DNA of 14,316 nucleotides from NCBI GenBank assembly GCA_039934635.1, contig JBDTLT010000137.1, positions 1 to 14,316 on the forward strand, given 5' to 3'. Each line of letters opens with the position of its first letter. Position 1 is the first letter of the stretch. Below the pieces are notes generated by a model. That model was given only the letters and a program-made list of their open reading frames with translations. It did no database searches and had not been told where the DNA came from. The stretch comes from DATLFA01 sp039934635 (lineage in GTDB: Bacteria; Actinomycetota; Acidimicrobiia; Acidimicrobiales; WLNW01). The position numbers were made by a program, and so were the translations under genes. Shown piece by piece: positions 7,174-14,193 of the stretch.

Positions 7174-7655
7174 GCCGAGAGGCGTCTGTGACAACCCCAG
7201 ATCGCGTGTATCCCCGCGCCGAGGCCGCCGCCGTGTTGCCCGATCACTTGTACCGGCGGTGGGCGCGCTACGGGCTCACGACTGACGCGACACACTTCGC
7301 CGGGCTGCTCGGTTTGGTGGTCGAGGACGTGCGAGTCGACTACTGCCGCATGCGCCTGCCATGGCGGACCGAGATCAGCCAACCCTTCGGTGTCGGCCAC
7401 GGTGGCGCGGTGTCGAGCCTGCTCGACTCGTCGGTGGTGCCGGCGATCGGCTCGGGCTACGAGACCGCGGTCGCCTTCGCAACCGTTGACATGACAGTGC
7501 AGTTCCTCGGCGCGTTGAAGGATGAAGATGCGATTGCCGAGGGCTGGATCACACAGCGCGGCAAGTCGATGATCTTCTGCGAAGCCGAAGCAATCGGCGC
7601 GCGGTCGGGCCGCCGCGTCGCTCGTGCAGTGCTCACCTACAAGGTCGCAGGATGA
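7170..7655 (+). CDS. PaaI/YbgC-type hotdog-fold thioesterase
   Basis: This 161-residue single hotdog domain probably hydrolyses an acyl-CoA thioester. The family signature is GVGHGGAVSSLLDSSVVPAI, with HGG at 77-79 and Asp86 in the central helix as the likely catalytic residue. VDMTVQFLGAL and CEAEAIGA form the following strands. I chose the ATG at 7170 because it overlaps the upstream stop as ATGA, like the other junctions in this operon. A GTG at 7188 preceded by GAGG 5 bases away is a real alternative and would drop six residues. The open frame extends upstream to 7089, but that part overlaps the dehydrogenase-like gene. The stop overlaps the next start (ATGA). Its substrate is unknown; it may act on the acyl-CoA made by the synthetase encoded next, or clear a side product. 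Confidence 0.88.
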   Translation: MSREASVTTPDRVYPRAEAAAVLPDHLYRRWARYGLTTDATHFAGLLGLVVEDVRVDYCRMRLPWRTEISQPFGVGHGGAVSSLLDSSVVPAIGSGYETAVAFATVDMTVQFLGALKDEDAIAEGWITQRGKSMIFCEAEAIGARSGRRVARAVLTYKVAG

Positions 7656-8308
7656 CGTCGTCGACGTTGAGCGAGGTCGAATCCAAAGCGTTGCTGGCTC
7701 GCTACGGGGTGCCGTTGGCCCGTGAGCAGGTGGTTGTGACAGTGGCCGACGCGGTCGCGACGGCGGAGACGATCGGCTATCCGGTGGTGGCCAAGCTCAA
7801 CGGTGACGCCATCGCGCACAAGACCGAGCGGGGTTTGGTGAAGTTGAACCTGTCGTCGGCCGACGCGGTGCAGCAGGCGGCGACCGCGCTGCTGGCGGCC
7901 GCTCGTCCCGAGGACGGCGTGGTGTCGCTGTTGATCGCCCAACAGGTGCGGGGCAATCGTGAGCTGATCGCAGGAGTGTTGCGCGACGCGCAGTTCGGCC
8001 CAGTGGTGATGCTCGGTATCGGGGGCATCGTCGCCGAAGCGATTGCCGACGTGGCGTTTCGCCTAGTGCCTTTGAGCGCGCTCGATGCAGGTGAACTCAT
8101 CGACGATCTCGCGACACAAAGGCTGTTCGGGCCATTCCGAGGCGAACCGGCCGTCGATCGCGCCGCGTTGATCGAAGTGTTGCTCGGTCTGTCGCGCCTC
8201 GCCGCCGACAACGCGGACGTGCTGTCGGTCGACGTCAACCCACTCATCGTGGTCGACGGTGTTCCGACCGCGGTCGACGCGCTCGTCGAGATCGCGACAC
8301 CGGCGTGA
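7652..8308 (+). CDS. ADP-forming acyl-CoA synthetase, beta (ATP-grasp) subunit
   Basis: This 218-residue protein matches the beta part of ADP-forming acetyl-CoA synthetase, which couples acyl-CoA + ADP + phosphate with acid + CoA + ATP. It carries the ATP-grasp domain: YPVVAKLNGDAIAHKTERGL (43-62), ELIAGVLRDAQFGPVVMLG (104-122), GGIVAEAIADVAFRLVPL (124-141), and the Mg-binding SVDVNPLIVVDG (192-203). A typical length for a separate beta chain is about 220-230. In many bacteria it is fused to the alpha part; here the two are separate but overlap by GTGA, with beta first. Translation is coupled to the thioesterase by ATGA, with a weak AAGG site ahead. Within this operon it could activate the acetate made from deoxyribose, or make ATP in the reverse direction. 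Confidence 0.92.
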   Translation: MTSSTLSEVESKALLARYGVPLAREQVVVTVADAVATAETIGYPVVAKLNGDAIAHKTERGLVKLNLSSADAVQQAATALLAAARPEDGVVSLLIAQQVRGNRELIAGVLRDAQFGPVVMLGIGGIVAEAIADVAFRLVPLSALDAGELIDDLATQRLFGPFRGEPAVDRAALIEVLLGLSRLAADNADVLSVDVNPLIVVDGVPTAVDALVEIATPA

Positions 8309-9777
8309 GCCGCTTCACCGCCGAGCAATTCAGCGCGCTGTTCGAGCCTCGGGGCGTTGTCGTGGCGGGAGCGTCGAGCCATCCGGGCAAGTTCGGGTTC
8401 GTGGCGTTGCACAATCTGCTCGCCGGTGGTTACAAGGGTCGGGTGTTCGCCACGAACTTGCAGGGCGAGTCGGTCCTCGGCATCGACACGTTGCGTTCGA
8501 TCGACGAGATGCCCGACGGCGCCGCAGATCTGGTGTTCGTGTGCACGCCACCGGCCGCCAACTTCGAGCTGCTGCGCGCGTGCGCGGCAAAGGGCGTGCG
8601 TGCCGCGTTCGTCACGACTGCCGGCTACGGCGAAGCGGGCGCCGAGGGTGCGCGAGCCGAGCGTGAGCTCGTCGCGCTGGCGAACGAGCTCGGCATATTG
8701 CTCGCCGGACCAAACGGTCAAGGCGTGGTGTCGACGCCCGCGGCTTTGTGCGCGCAGATCGTGGCGCCTTATCCGCCCGCGGGCCGCATCGGTGTCGTGA
8801 GCCAGTCGGGCAACTTCGTCTCGAGCTTCCTCAATTGGTCGTGCGCGACCGGCGTCGGCATCTCGCGTGCGGTGTCGGCGGGCAACGCGGCGGCGGTGAC
8901 GGTGGCCGACTACCTCGACTTCTATGCGACCGACGACGCCACCGGGGTAGGGCTGGCCTACGTCGAGGGCATCGCAGACGGCCGGGCGTTCTACGAACGG
9001 GCCCAGGCGATCTCACGGCAGATGCCGTTGGTGCTCGTCAAAGGAGGCGCCACCGAAGGCGGGGCGCGGGCCGCGGCGAGCCACACCGGGGCACTGGCGG
9101 CCGACGACAAGGTGTTCGACGGTGCCTGCAAACAAGCCGGAGTCGTGCGGGCGGCCACCATCGAAGAGGCCTTCGAGGCCGCGGCGACATTTGCGACGCA
9201 GCCATTGCCCGCCGGGCCCAACGTGGTGGTGCTGACGACGGCCGGCGGATGGGGAGTCGTCACCGCTGACGCGATCACACGCGACCGCGACCTCGTGTTG
9301 CTGCCGTTGCCGGCGGATCTCATGGCCGAGATCGACACCAAGCTGCCGCCTCGCTGGAGTCACAACAATCCTGTCGACATCGCGGGCGGCGAAACCCGTG
9401 AAACGGTGCCCGAGATGATGCAACTCGTCGCGCAACATCCGCTGGTGCACTCAATCGTGTACCTCGGTCTCGGCATCCAATCGAACCAAGCAAAGCTGAT
9501 GCGCGCCGGTGCCTTCTATCCCGACCACGGCCTCGAGCGCATCGTCGCGTTCCATGAACGACAAGACGCCCGCTACGCCCAAGCCGCCGCCGAGGTCTCT
9601 GCTGCCACCGGCAAGCCGATCCTCACCGCCACCGAGCTCAGCGTGGCCGACCCGACCAACGCCGGCCCCGCGGCAGTACGCGAAAGCGGCAAGCTCTGCT
9701 ACGCCACCGCCAACCGAGCCGTCACCGCGCTCGGCCACCTCTACCGCTACTCGCGCTACCGGCAACGACGCGCGTGA
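8305..9777 (+). CDS. ADP-forming acyl-CoA synthetase, alpha (CoA-binding/ligase) subunit
   Basis: This 490-residue partner of the beta subunit contains the CoA-binding Rossmann domain (VVVAGASSHPGKFG, 18-31), the succinyl-CoA-synthetase-like ligase domain (GRIGVVSQSGNFVSS, 160-174), and ARAAASHTGALAADD (254-268), where His260 is the expected phosphohistidine. The third domain shows VVLTTAGGWGVVTAD (308-322) and SHNNPVDIAGG (352-362). The usual GPNCxG motif reads GPNGQG here (135-140), so the conserved Cys is missing. The start is GTG, overlapping the beta stop as GTGA. The stop lies 4 bases from the stop of the convergent unknown gene. The acid/acyl-CoA specificity cannot be read from sequence; acetate is favoured by the DeoC-dehydrogenase context. 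Confidence 0.92.
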   Translation: MSRFTAEQFSALFEPRGVVVAGASSHPGKFGFVALHNLLAGGYKGRVFATNLQGESVLGIDTLRSIDEMPDGAADLVFVCTPPAANFELLRACAAKGVRAAFVTTAGYGEAGAEGARAERELVALANELGILLAGPNGQGVVSTPAALCAQIVAPYPPAGRIGVVSQSGNFVSSFLNWSCATGVGISRAVSAGNAAAVTVADYLDFYATDDATGVGLAYVEGIADGRAFYERAQAISRQMPLVLVKGGATEGGARAAASHTGALAADDKVFDGACKQAGVVRAATIEEAFEAAATFATQPLPAGPNVVVLTTAGGWGVVTADAITRDRDLVLLPLPADLMAEIDTKLPPRWSHNNPVDIAGGETRETVPEMMQLVAQHPLVHSIVYLGLGIQSNQAKLMRAGAFYPDHGLERIVAFHERQDARYAQAAAEVSAATGKPILTATELSVADPTNAGPAAVRESGKLCYATANRAVTALGHLYRYSRYRQRRA

Positions 9778-9784
9778 GCGCTCA
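9775..9784. terminator. Stop-codon palindrome between convergent genes
   Basis: TGAGCGCTCA is a perfect 10-base palindrome. It contains the TGA stop of the rightward acyl-CoA synthetase alpha gene and, on the other strand, the TGA stop of the leftward unknown gene. Flanking CGCG on both sides extends the symmetry with one bulged base. No T-run follows in either direction, so a classical intrinsic terminator is not evident. At most it is a short symmetric hairpin at the meeting point of two transcripts. Confidence 0.25.
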
Positions 9785-10549
9785 TCGCGTGAGTATCGCC
9801 CCTTGGACAGTCACGCGTTCGGTGTTGGTCGCCTGCACGAAGCCGAATTCGTCGGCGATCGAATTGGTATTGGTGCAGCCGCCGTCGGCGTAGCTCTGAT
9901 AGTTGACCGACACTGCGAACGGAAGGATCGATTCGGTCGAAGTATTCGTCGAGAGCTCGCTCCACCGTACGTGCACACTGGCATCGTCGCAGTGTGCGAA
10001 TACCTCGGACCACACCATCGGATCGACCAGTCGGTCGCCGCGACAATAGAGATCACGGATGGGCACGGTCTGGCCGGTATTGGGGTCGTCGAGCTCGGCC
10101 CGCCACACCGCGCCGTCACCGATGCGGCGAATGCGCCACGTCCAGCGTTGTCCGGTCGTCCAGGGGTACGCGCACACGTTGGGGTTGCCGTCGATGCTGG
10201 GGAATGTGGTTGGACCACCGTCGAGTTCGCCGCCGACGTTGGCGTAACCGCCCCAACACACCGCCCGCTTGTCGGGATACTGCGGGTGCCACTGAAAGCC
10301 GAAGTGGGCGCCGCCGTATGCGCCGCTGCTGTCGGCAAAGCCCGCCTGCAGCGCCCAGAAGTACAGGCGATCCTGCGCGGGTTCGTCGAGCAGCTCGAAC
10401 GTCACCGACACCGCGTGCAGGGGTTCGTGTGCCGGCATCTGCCAGAACAAGTGGAACGACGACGCGCCGTTACCCGACGGCGGGCGGCCCTCGTCGCGGA
10501 TGGTGCCCGACGCCGCCGACGTCAGGCCGAGCCACTCGCGCCAACCCAC
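9782..10549 (-). CDS. Trp-rich protein of unknown function
   Basis: I do not recognise this 255-residue protein. It has 12 Trp and 5 Cys residues, many Gly/Asn/Asp turns and alternating polar/hydrophobic stretches. Examples are GAYGGAHFGFQWHPQYP (about 76-92), CWGGYANVGGELDGG, and TTGQRWTWRIRRIGDGAVW. This suggests an all-beta, jelly-roll or concanavalin-like fold with carbohydrate-binding potential, similar in texture to DUF3472-type domains; that comparison is from memory and weak. There is no signal peptide or membrane segment. The start is GTG, 4 bases after the adenosine deaminase stop, with a weak GGTTGG-like context. A longer start inside the upstream gene cannot be excluded. It is last in the leftward block, so it is probably co-transcribed with adenosine deaminase. 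Its ordinary GC content and in-frame neighbours support a real gene. Confidence 0.8.
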   Translation of the reverse strand: MGWREWLGLTSAASGTIRDEGRPPSGNGASSFHLFWQMPAHEPLHAVSVTFELLDEPAQDRLYFWALQAGFADSSGAYGGAHFGFQWHPQYPDKRAVCWGGYANVGGELDGGPTTFPSIDGNPNVCAYPWTTGQRWTWRIRRIGDGAVWRAELDDPNTGQTVPIRDLYCRGDRLVDPMVWSEVFAHCDDASVHVRWSELSTNTSTESILPFAVSVNYQSYADGGCTNTNSIADEFGFVQATNTERVTVQGAILTR

Positions 10550-10553
10550 TCGG

Positions 10554-11618
10554 TCAGATGCCCATCATCGTTGCGTACTTCGCCTTGATGTCGTTGATGA
10601 TCCGCAACCGCTCGTCGAATGGGATGAACGCACTCTTCATCGCGTTGATCGTGAGCCATTGCATATCGATGAGACCCCAGCCGAACGCGTCCACGAGTGC
10701 TTGCATCTCGGAGGTCATCGAACAGTCGCTCATCAAGCGATTGTCGGTATTGACCGTCACGCGAAAGCGCAAGTCGCTGAGCTGCTTGATCGGATGGTCG
10801 GCGATCGAAGCGCAAACACCGGTGTGCACGTTGGAGCTGGGGCACATCTCGAGCGGGATGCGCGTGTCGCGCACGTAGGCCGCCAGCCGCCCGAGGGTGA
10901 CCTCTCCGTCCTCGGCGAACCACATGTCGTCGACGATGCGCACACCATGGCCGAGCCGCTCGGCGCCGCAGTATTGGATTGCTTCCCAGATCGACGGTGG
11001 GCCGAACGCTTCGCCGGCATGGATGGTGACGTGAAAGTTCTCACGCTGCACGAACTGGAACGCATCGAGATGCTGGGTGGGCGGATAGCCCTTTTCGGCA
11101 CCGGCGATGTCGAAGCCGACGACGCCGTTGTCGCGATGGCGCACGGCGAGTTCCGCGATCTCGAGTGACCGAGCAGCGGTACGCATGGCGGTGCACAAGA
11201 TGCCGATGCGGATCGGGTTCGTCGCCGAGCCGCGGGCGAACCCGGCGGCGACCGCATCGACGATCTCGTCGAGGGTAAGGCCGCCTTCTGTGTGCAGCTC
11301 AGGAGCGAAACGCACTTCGGCATAGACGACGCCGTCCGCGGCGAGATCTTCGGCGCATTCGGCGGCTACCCGCTCGAGGGCGTCTTTGGTCTGCATCACG
11401 CCGACGGTGTGCGCGAAGGTCTCGAGATACAAGGTCAGGTCGTGGCGATTGGCGCCTCGCTTGAACCACTCGCGAAGGTCGTCTTCGTCGGTCGTCGGTA
11501 GCCTCGAGTATCCCTCCTCGCGTGCAATCTCGATGACGGATCGGGGCCTGAGCCCACCATCGAGATGATCGTGGAGCAGCACCTTGGGTGCCTGACGAAT
11601 CTGTTCGGGTGACGCCAT
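10554..11618 (-). CDS. add: Adenosine deaminase
   Basis: This 354-residue zinc enzyme deaminates adenosine and deoxyadenosine to inosine and deoxyinosine. Key residues are present: the metal pair in LLHDHLDGGLRP (His16, His18), VTIHAGEA (metal His200 and catalytic Glu203), RLGHGVRI (His224), EMCPSSNVHTG (257-267) and VTVNTDNRLMS (Asp292 as metal ligand). The residue after Asp292 is Asn, where many family members have a second Asp; as I recall, actinobacterial enzymes share this. A TACGCT element 6 bases before the ATG suggests a leaderless start of its own, downstream of the dioxygenase gene (45-base gap). The unknown Trp-rich gene follows after 4 bases. It belongs to the purine side of the same salvage locus. 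Confidence 0.95.
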   Translation of the reverse strand: MASPEQIRQAPKVLLHDHLDGGLRPRSVIEIAREEGYSRLPTTDEDDLREWFKRGANRHDLTLYLETFAHTVGVMQTKDALERVAAECAEDLAADGVVYAEVRFAPELHTEGGLTLDEIVDAVAAGFARGSATNPIRIGILCTAMRTAARSLEIAELAVRHRDNGVVGFDIAGAEKGYPPTQHLDAFQFVQRENFHVTIHAGEAFGPPSIWEAIQYCGAERLGHGVRIVDDMWFAEDGEVTLGRLAAYVRDTRIPLEMCPSSNVHTGVCASIADHPIKQLSDLRFRVTVNTDNRLMSDCSMTSEMQALVDAFGWGLIDMQWLTINAMKSAFIPFDERLRIINDIKAKYATMMGI

Positions 11619-11624
11619 CAGCGC

Positions 11625-11630
11625 AGCGTA
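11625..11630 (-). promoter_or_regulatory. Candidate -10 element of add (leaderless)
   Basis: On the minus strand TACGCT is followed by 6 bases (gcgctg) and then the ATG of add. No Shine-Dalgarno sequence is present in that interval. No -35 match is obvious. Spacing again fits a transcript beginning at the start codon. Confidence 0.35.
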
Positions 11631-11640
11631 TCGGCTGCTC

Positions 11641-11655
11641 GGACCGGGCTGGTCC
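11641..11655. repeat. Short inverted repeat upstream of add
   Basis: GGACC, a 5-base loop (GGGCT) and GGTCC form a small perfect hairpin in the 45-base gap between the dioxygenase stop and the add start. It has no T-run, so it is a poor terminator. It sits 10 bases upstream of the add -10 candidate, where an operator or a transcript 3' end are both possible. This is weak evidence. Confidence 0.25.
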
Positions 11656-11663
11656 GGGGTTGC

Positions 11664-12512
11664 TCAGCGCAGGCCGCGCAGCGGGAGGTCCGGATCGCGC
11701 TGCAGCCAGTTGTCGTCGGGATAGCGCGCCGTCCCGTCGATGACGTGCAACGTGTACGCGTGGCGCGACTTGTTGCTGTGGTTCGGTCCGCTGCGATGGG
11801 GGAGCGAGCCGTGCAGCACGATCATGGTGCCGGCCTTTGCTTCGAGTGGCACCTCACCTTCGCGCGGGTACGGCGTGGCGTCGTAGATGTCCATCTTGGT
11901 GCCACCGTGGCCGTCGCGGCGAAAGCGCGATCGGATCGCAAGTCGATGACTGCCCGGGACGGCCCACAAGCATCCGTTTTCGATCGTGGCGTCTTCGAGT
12001 GCGAACCAGAAGCCGACGACCGACTGCGGCTCGGTCCACAAGAAGGTGTGGTCGATGTGGGGGTGTACCTCGCCGCCGATGTGCGGTTGCTTGAAGATGT
12101 ACATCGATTGCAGCGCAAGCGGATCGACGAAGCCGAGATCGTGCGCCACCGCGGCCAGGTCTTCGGTGTGCGAAAACCGTGCGAACTCTGGGTCGAGGTC
12201 GTGCATGGCATGGCCCAGCTTGTTGAGCGAGAGTTCTTTGGGTTGCCGCAACCGACCCTCGTCATCGAACGCATCTTCCTCGAAGAAGTAGCGCACTTTG
12301 TCGCCGGAACTCAAGAAGTAGTCGTCGCGTGCGTGCCCTTGATCAGTGGTGGAGAAAACCGTGCGTTGTTCGTCGGGATCGAATTCCGCGACGAGCTTGT
12401 CGGCCTGCGCCCGCAATCGGTCGCAAGAGTCTTTGCTGACGAAGTCGGGCAAGACCAGGAAACCGTCGCGCTCGAAGGACGCTCGTTGGTCGGCGGACAG
12501 GTCGGCGCTCAT
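11664..12512 (-). CDS. Phytanoyl-CoA dioxygenase family protein, PHYHD1-like
   Basis: This 282-residue Fe(II)/2-oxoglutarate-dependent oxygenase is probably a cytoplasmic hydroxylase. The facial triad appears as HPHIDHTFL (His152 and Asp154 by the HxD rule) and the distal His239 in LPHRSGPN, with Arg250 in SRHAYTLHV placed to bind 2-oxoglutarate. The segment WTEPQSVVGFWFALED followed by ATIENGCLWAVPGSHR (159-190) closely resembles animal PHYHD1, as does the tail DDNWLQRDPDLPL. The N-terminal DGFLVLPDFV is typical of the family. It starts 4 bases after thymidine phosphorylase, with no strong ribosome binding site, and so appears to be third in a cdd-deoA transcript. Its substrate is unknown; the position suggests a modified nucleoside or base, or a sugar-derived metabolite, but this is inference only. 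Confidence 0.9.
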   Translation of the reverse strand: MSADLSADQRASFERDGFLVLPDFVSKDSCDRLRAQADKLVAEFDPDEQRTVFSTTDQGHARDDYFLSSGDKVRYFFEEDAFDDEGRLRQPKELSLNKLGHAMHDLDPEFARFSHTEDLAAVAHDLGFVDPLALQSMYIFKQPHIGGEVHPHIDHTFLWTEPQSVVGFWFALEDATIENGCLWAVPGSHRLAIRSRFRRDGHGGTKMDIYDATPYPREGEVPLEAKAGTMIVLHGSLPHRSGPNHSNKSRHAYTLHVIDGTARYPDDNWLQRDPDLPLRGLR

Positions 12513-12516
12513 GGCA

Positions 12517-13791
12517 TCAGTCTGGCCCGATGCGCGCCGCGATCAACGGGCGCGTCGGCGGCGCGGTGTCGCCGATCTCAACCGCGCCCTCGAGCGCCGA
12601 CAGTGCGTCCGCGATGCGGGCATCATCATCCGCGCACAACTCGAGCACGGGCTGTCCTTTGCGCAACAGATCGCCGGGCTTGGCGTGGCAGATCGCACCG
12701 GCGGTAGCGCTCACCGCATCCTCCTTGCGGGCACGACCGGCGCCGAGGCGCCACACGGCGTTGCCGACCGCGCGGCAGTCGAGGCGGCGGAGATAGCCGT
12801 CTCGGTCGGCGGTGACGACGTGGCGCTCCTTGGCGACCGGTAGCGCGGCGTCGGGGTCACCACCCTGTGCGCGAATCATGCGGCGCCAATAGTCCATGGC
12901 CCGACCGCTGCGCAGGACTTCGGCGGGATCCGCGTCGACGCCGACGAGCGCCAGCATCTCGCGCGCGAGCGCGAGGGTCACCTCGACGAGATCGGGCGGC
13001 CCGCCGCCGGCAAGCGTCTCGACGGACTCAGAGACTTCTACCGCATTGCCGGCGGTGCGACCGAGTGGCCACTCCATGTCGGTCAGCAACGCAACCGTGC
13101 GGACACCGTTGTCGTTGCCGATGCCGACCATCGTGCGAGCGAGTTCGCGCGTGAGATCGTCATCGGCGAGAAACGATCCGGACCCGATCTTGACGTCGAG
13201 CACGAGTGCGCCCGTGCCTTCTGCAATCTTCTTCGACATGATCGACGACGAGATGAGCGGGATGGATTCGACCGTGCCGGTGATGTCGCGCAACGCGTAG
13301 AGCTTGCGGTCCGCCGGGCACAGGTTGTCGCCGGGTGCGCAGATCACCGCGCCGACATCGCGCAGGATGGCGATGACCTCGTCGTTGTCGAGTCGCGCGC
13401 GCCAACCCGGGATCGACTCGAGCTTGTCGAGTGTGCCACCGGTGTGCCCGAGGCCGCGTCCCGACAACTGTGGCATGGCGACGCCACATGCCGCGATCAC
13501 TGGAGCGAGCACCAACGAAACCTTGTCGCCGACACCACCGGTCGAGTGCTTGTCGGCGGTCGGCCGAGTGAGCGAAGAGAGGTCGAGCCGCTCGCCCGAA
13601 TTGATCATCGCGGCCGTCCATGTGGCGAGCTCGCGGGGCGACATTCCGCGAAACACGATGGCCATCAAGAGTGCGGACGCCTGCTCGTCGGGCACCGAGC
13701 CGTCGGTGTAGTGCTCGATGAACCACTGGATCTGTTCGTCGGACAGTTCGTGGCCGTCGCGCTTGGCGCGGATGACGTCGAGCGCGTTCAC
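12517..13791 (-). CDS. deoA: Thymidine (pyrimidine-nucleoside) phosphorylase
   Basis: This enzyme phosphorolyses thymidine/deoxyuridine to free base and deoxyribose-1-phosphate; members of this family may also accept uridine. At 424 residues it has the usual length. Hallmarks are TADKHSTGGVGDKVSL (78-93, phosphate binding), the signature LSGRGLGHTGGTLDKLE (109-125), YALRDITGTVESIPLISSSI (165-184) and MSKKIAEGTGALVLDVKIG (185-203). The start is GTG, overlapping the cytidine deaminase stop as GTGA. The dioxygenase gene follows after 4 bases. The product needs a phosphopentomutase, not encoded here, before DeoC can act. Substrate preference between thymidine and uridine cannot be fixed by eye. 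Confidence 0.96.
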   Translation of the reverse strand: MNALDVIRAKRDGHELSDEQIQWFIEHYTDGSVPDEQASALLMAIVFRGMSPRELATWTAAMINSGERLDLSSLTRPTADKHSTGGVGDKVSLVLAPVIAACGVAMPQLSGRGLGHTGGTLDKLESIPGWRARLDNDEVIAILRDVGAVICAPGDNLCPADRKLYALRDITGTVESIPLISSSIMSKKIAEGTGALVLDVKIGSGSFLADDDLTRELARTMVGIGNDNGVRTVALLTDMEWPLGRTAGNAVEVSESVETLAGGGPPDLVEVTLALAREMLALVGVDADPAEVLRSGRAMDYWRRMIRAQGGDPDAALPVAKERHVVTADRDGYLRRLDCRAVGNAVWRLGAGRARKEDAVSATAGAICHAKPGDLLRKGQPVLELCADDDARIADALSALEGAVEIGDTAPPTRPLIAARIGPD

Positions 13792-14177
13792 GGCAGGTCG
13801 TCCGGGCCGAACGCCTCGGGCAACATCGCGGACATCGCGACCGGCCCGTTGTCACGAAGCAAGAGCAATGTGGCTCCGCCGGCTTCGAAGAGCAATTGAC
13901 GACACCGTCCGCACGGTGCCAACAACACACCGTTGCCGTCGACACAGACAACCGCCCGCAGGCGTCCACCGCCGCTCATGTGCAAGGCCGACACGAGGCT
14001 GCACTCGGCGCACAAGGTGAGCCCGTAGGACGCATTTTCGACGTTGCATCCCGACACGATGCGACCACTGTCGGTGATGCCCGCCGCGCCGACACGCAAC
14101 TTGGAATACGGCGCGTACGAGTGCGTGGTTGCGAGGGTCGCCGCTTCGCGAAGCTTGGCCCAGTCGATCTCATCCAT
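13788..14177 (-). CDS. cdd: Cytidine deaminase
   Basis: This 129-residue tetramer-type cytidine deaminase converts cytidine and deoxycytidine to uridine and deoxyuridine. Residues seen are CNVENASYGLTLCAEC (44-59: Asn45 and Glu47 for ribose, Cys56 as zinc ligand, Glu58 as catalytic acid/base) and LAPCGRCRQLLFEAGG (Cys89 and Cys92 as zinc ligands). The residue after the catalytic Glu is Cys59; in the Bacillus-type enzyme it is Arg. From memory, mycobacterial enzymes also have CAEC. It is first of the leftward cdd-deoA-phyH block, and its stop overlaps the deoA GTG. A TACGAT element 6 bases before the ATG suggests a leaderless transcript. Confidence 0.95.
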   Translation of the reverse strand: MDEIDWAKLREAATLATTHSYAPYSKLRVGAAGITDSGRIVSGCNVENASYGLTLCAECSLVSALHMSGGGRLRAVVCVDGNGVLLAPCGRCRQLLFEAGGATLLLLRDNGPVAMSAMLPEAFGPDDLP

Positions 14178-14183
14178 CGGACC

Positions 14184-14189
14184 ATCGTA
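14184..14189 (-). promoter_or_regulatory. Candidate -10 element of cdd (leaderless)
   Basis: TACGAT on the minus strand is followed by 6 bases (ggtccg) and then the cdd ATG. The whole gap to the divergent ribokinase-family start is only 23 bases, so little space exists for a 5' leader or a ribosome binding site. Confidence 0.45.
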
Positions 14190-14193
14190 TTGT
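14188..14193 (+). promoter_or_regulatory. Candidate -10 element of the ribokinase-family gene (leaderless)
   Basis: TATTGT is followed by 7 bases (tcgttgc) and then the ATG at 14201. It overlaps the cdd element on the other strand by two bases (14188-14189). Any -35 would lie inside the cdd coding region; none is obvious. Confidence 0.4.

Noticed and set aside
10593..10878. Plus-strand frame within 9994-10878 opposite adenosine deaminase
   Set aside because: It runs antisense across two genes, with Arg/Thr-rich low-complexity translation and no supporting signal.
11641..11655. GGACC/GGTCC hairpin as an intrinsic terminator of the dioxygenase gene
   Set aside because: The stem is only five pairs and no T-run follows on the minus strand, so I list it only as an inverted repeat.
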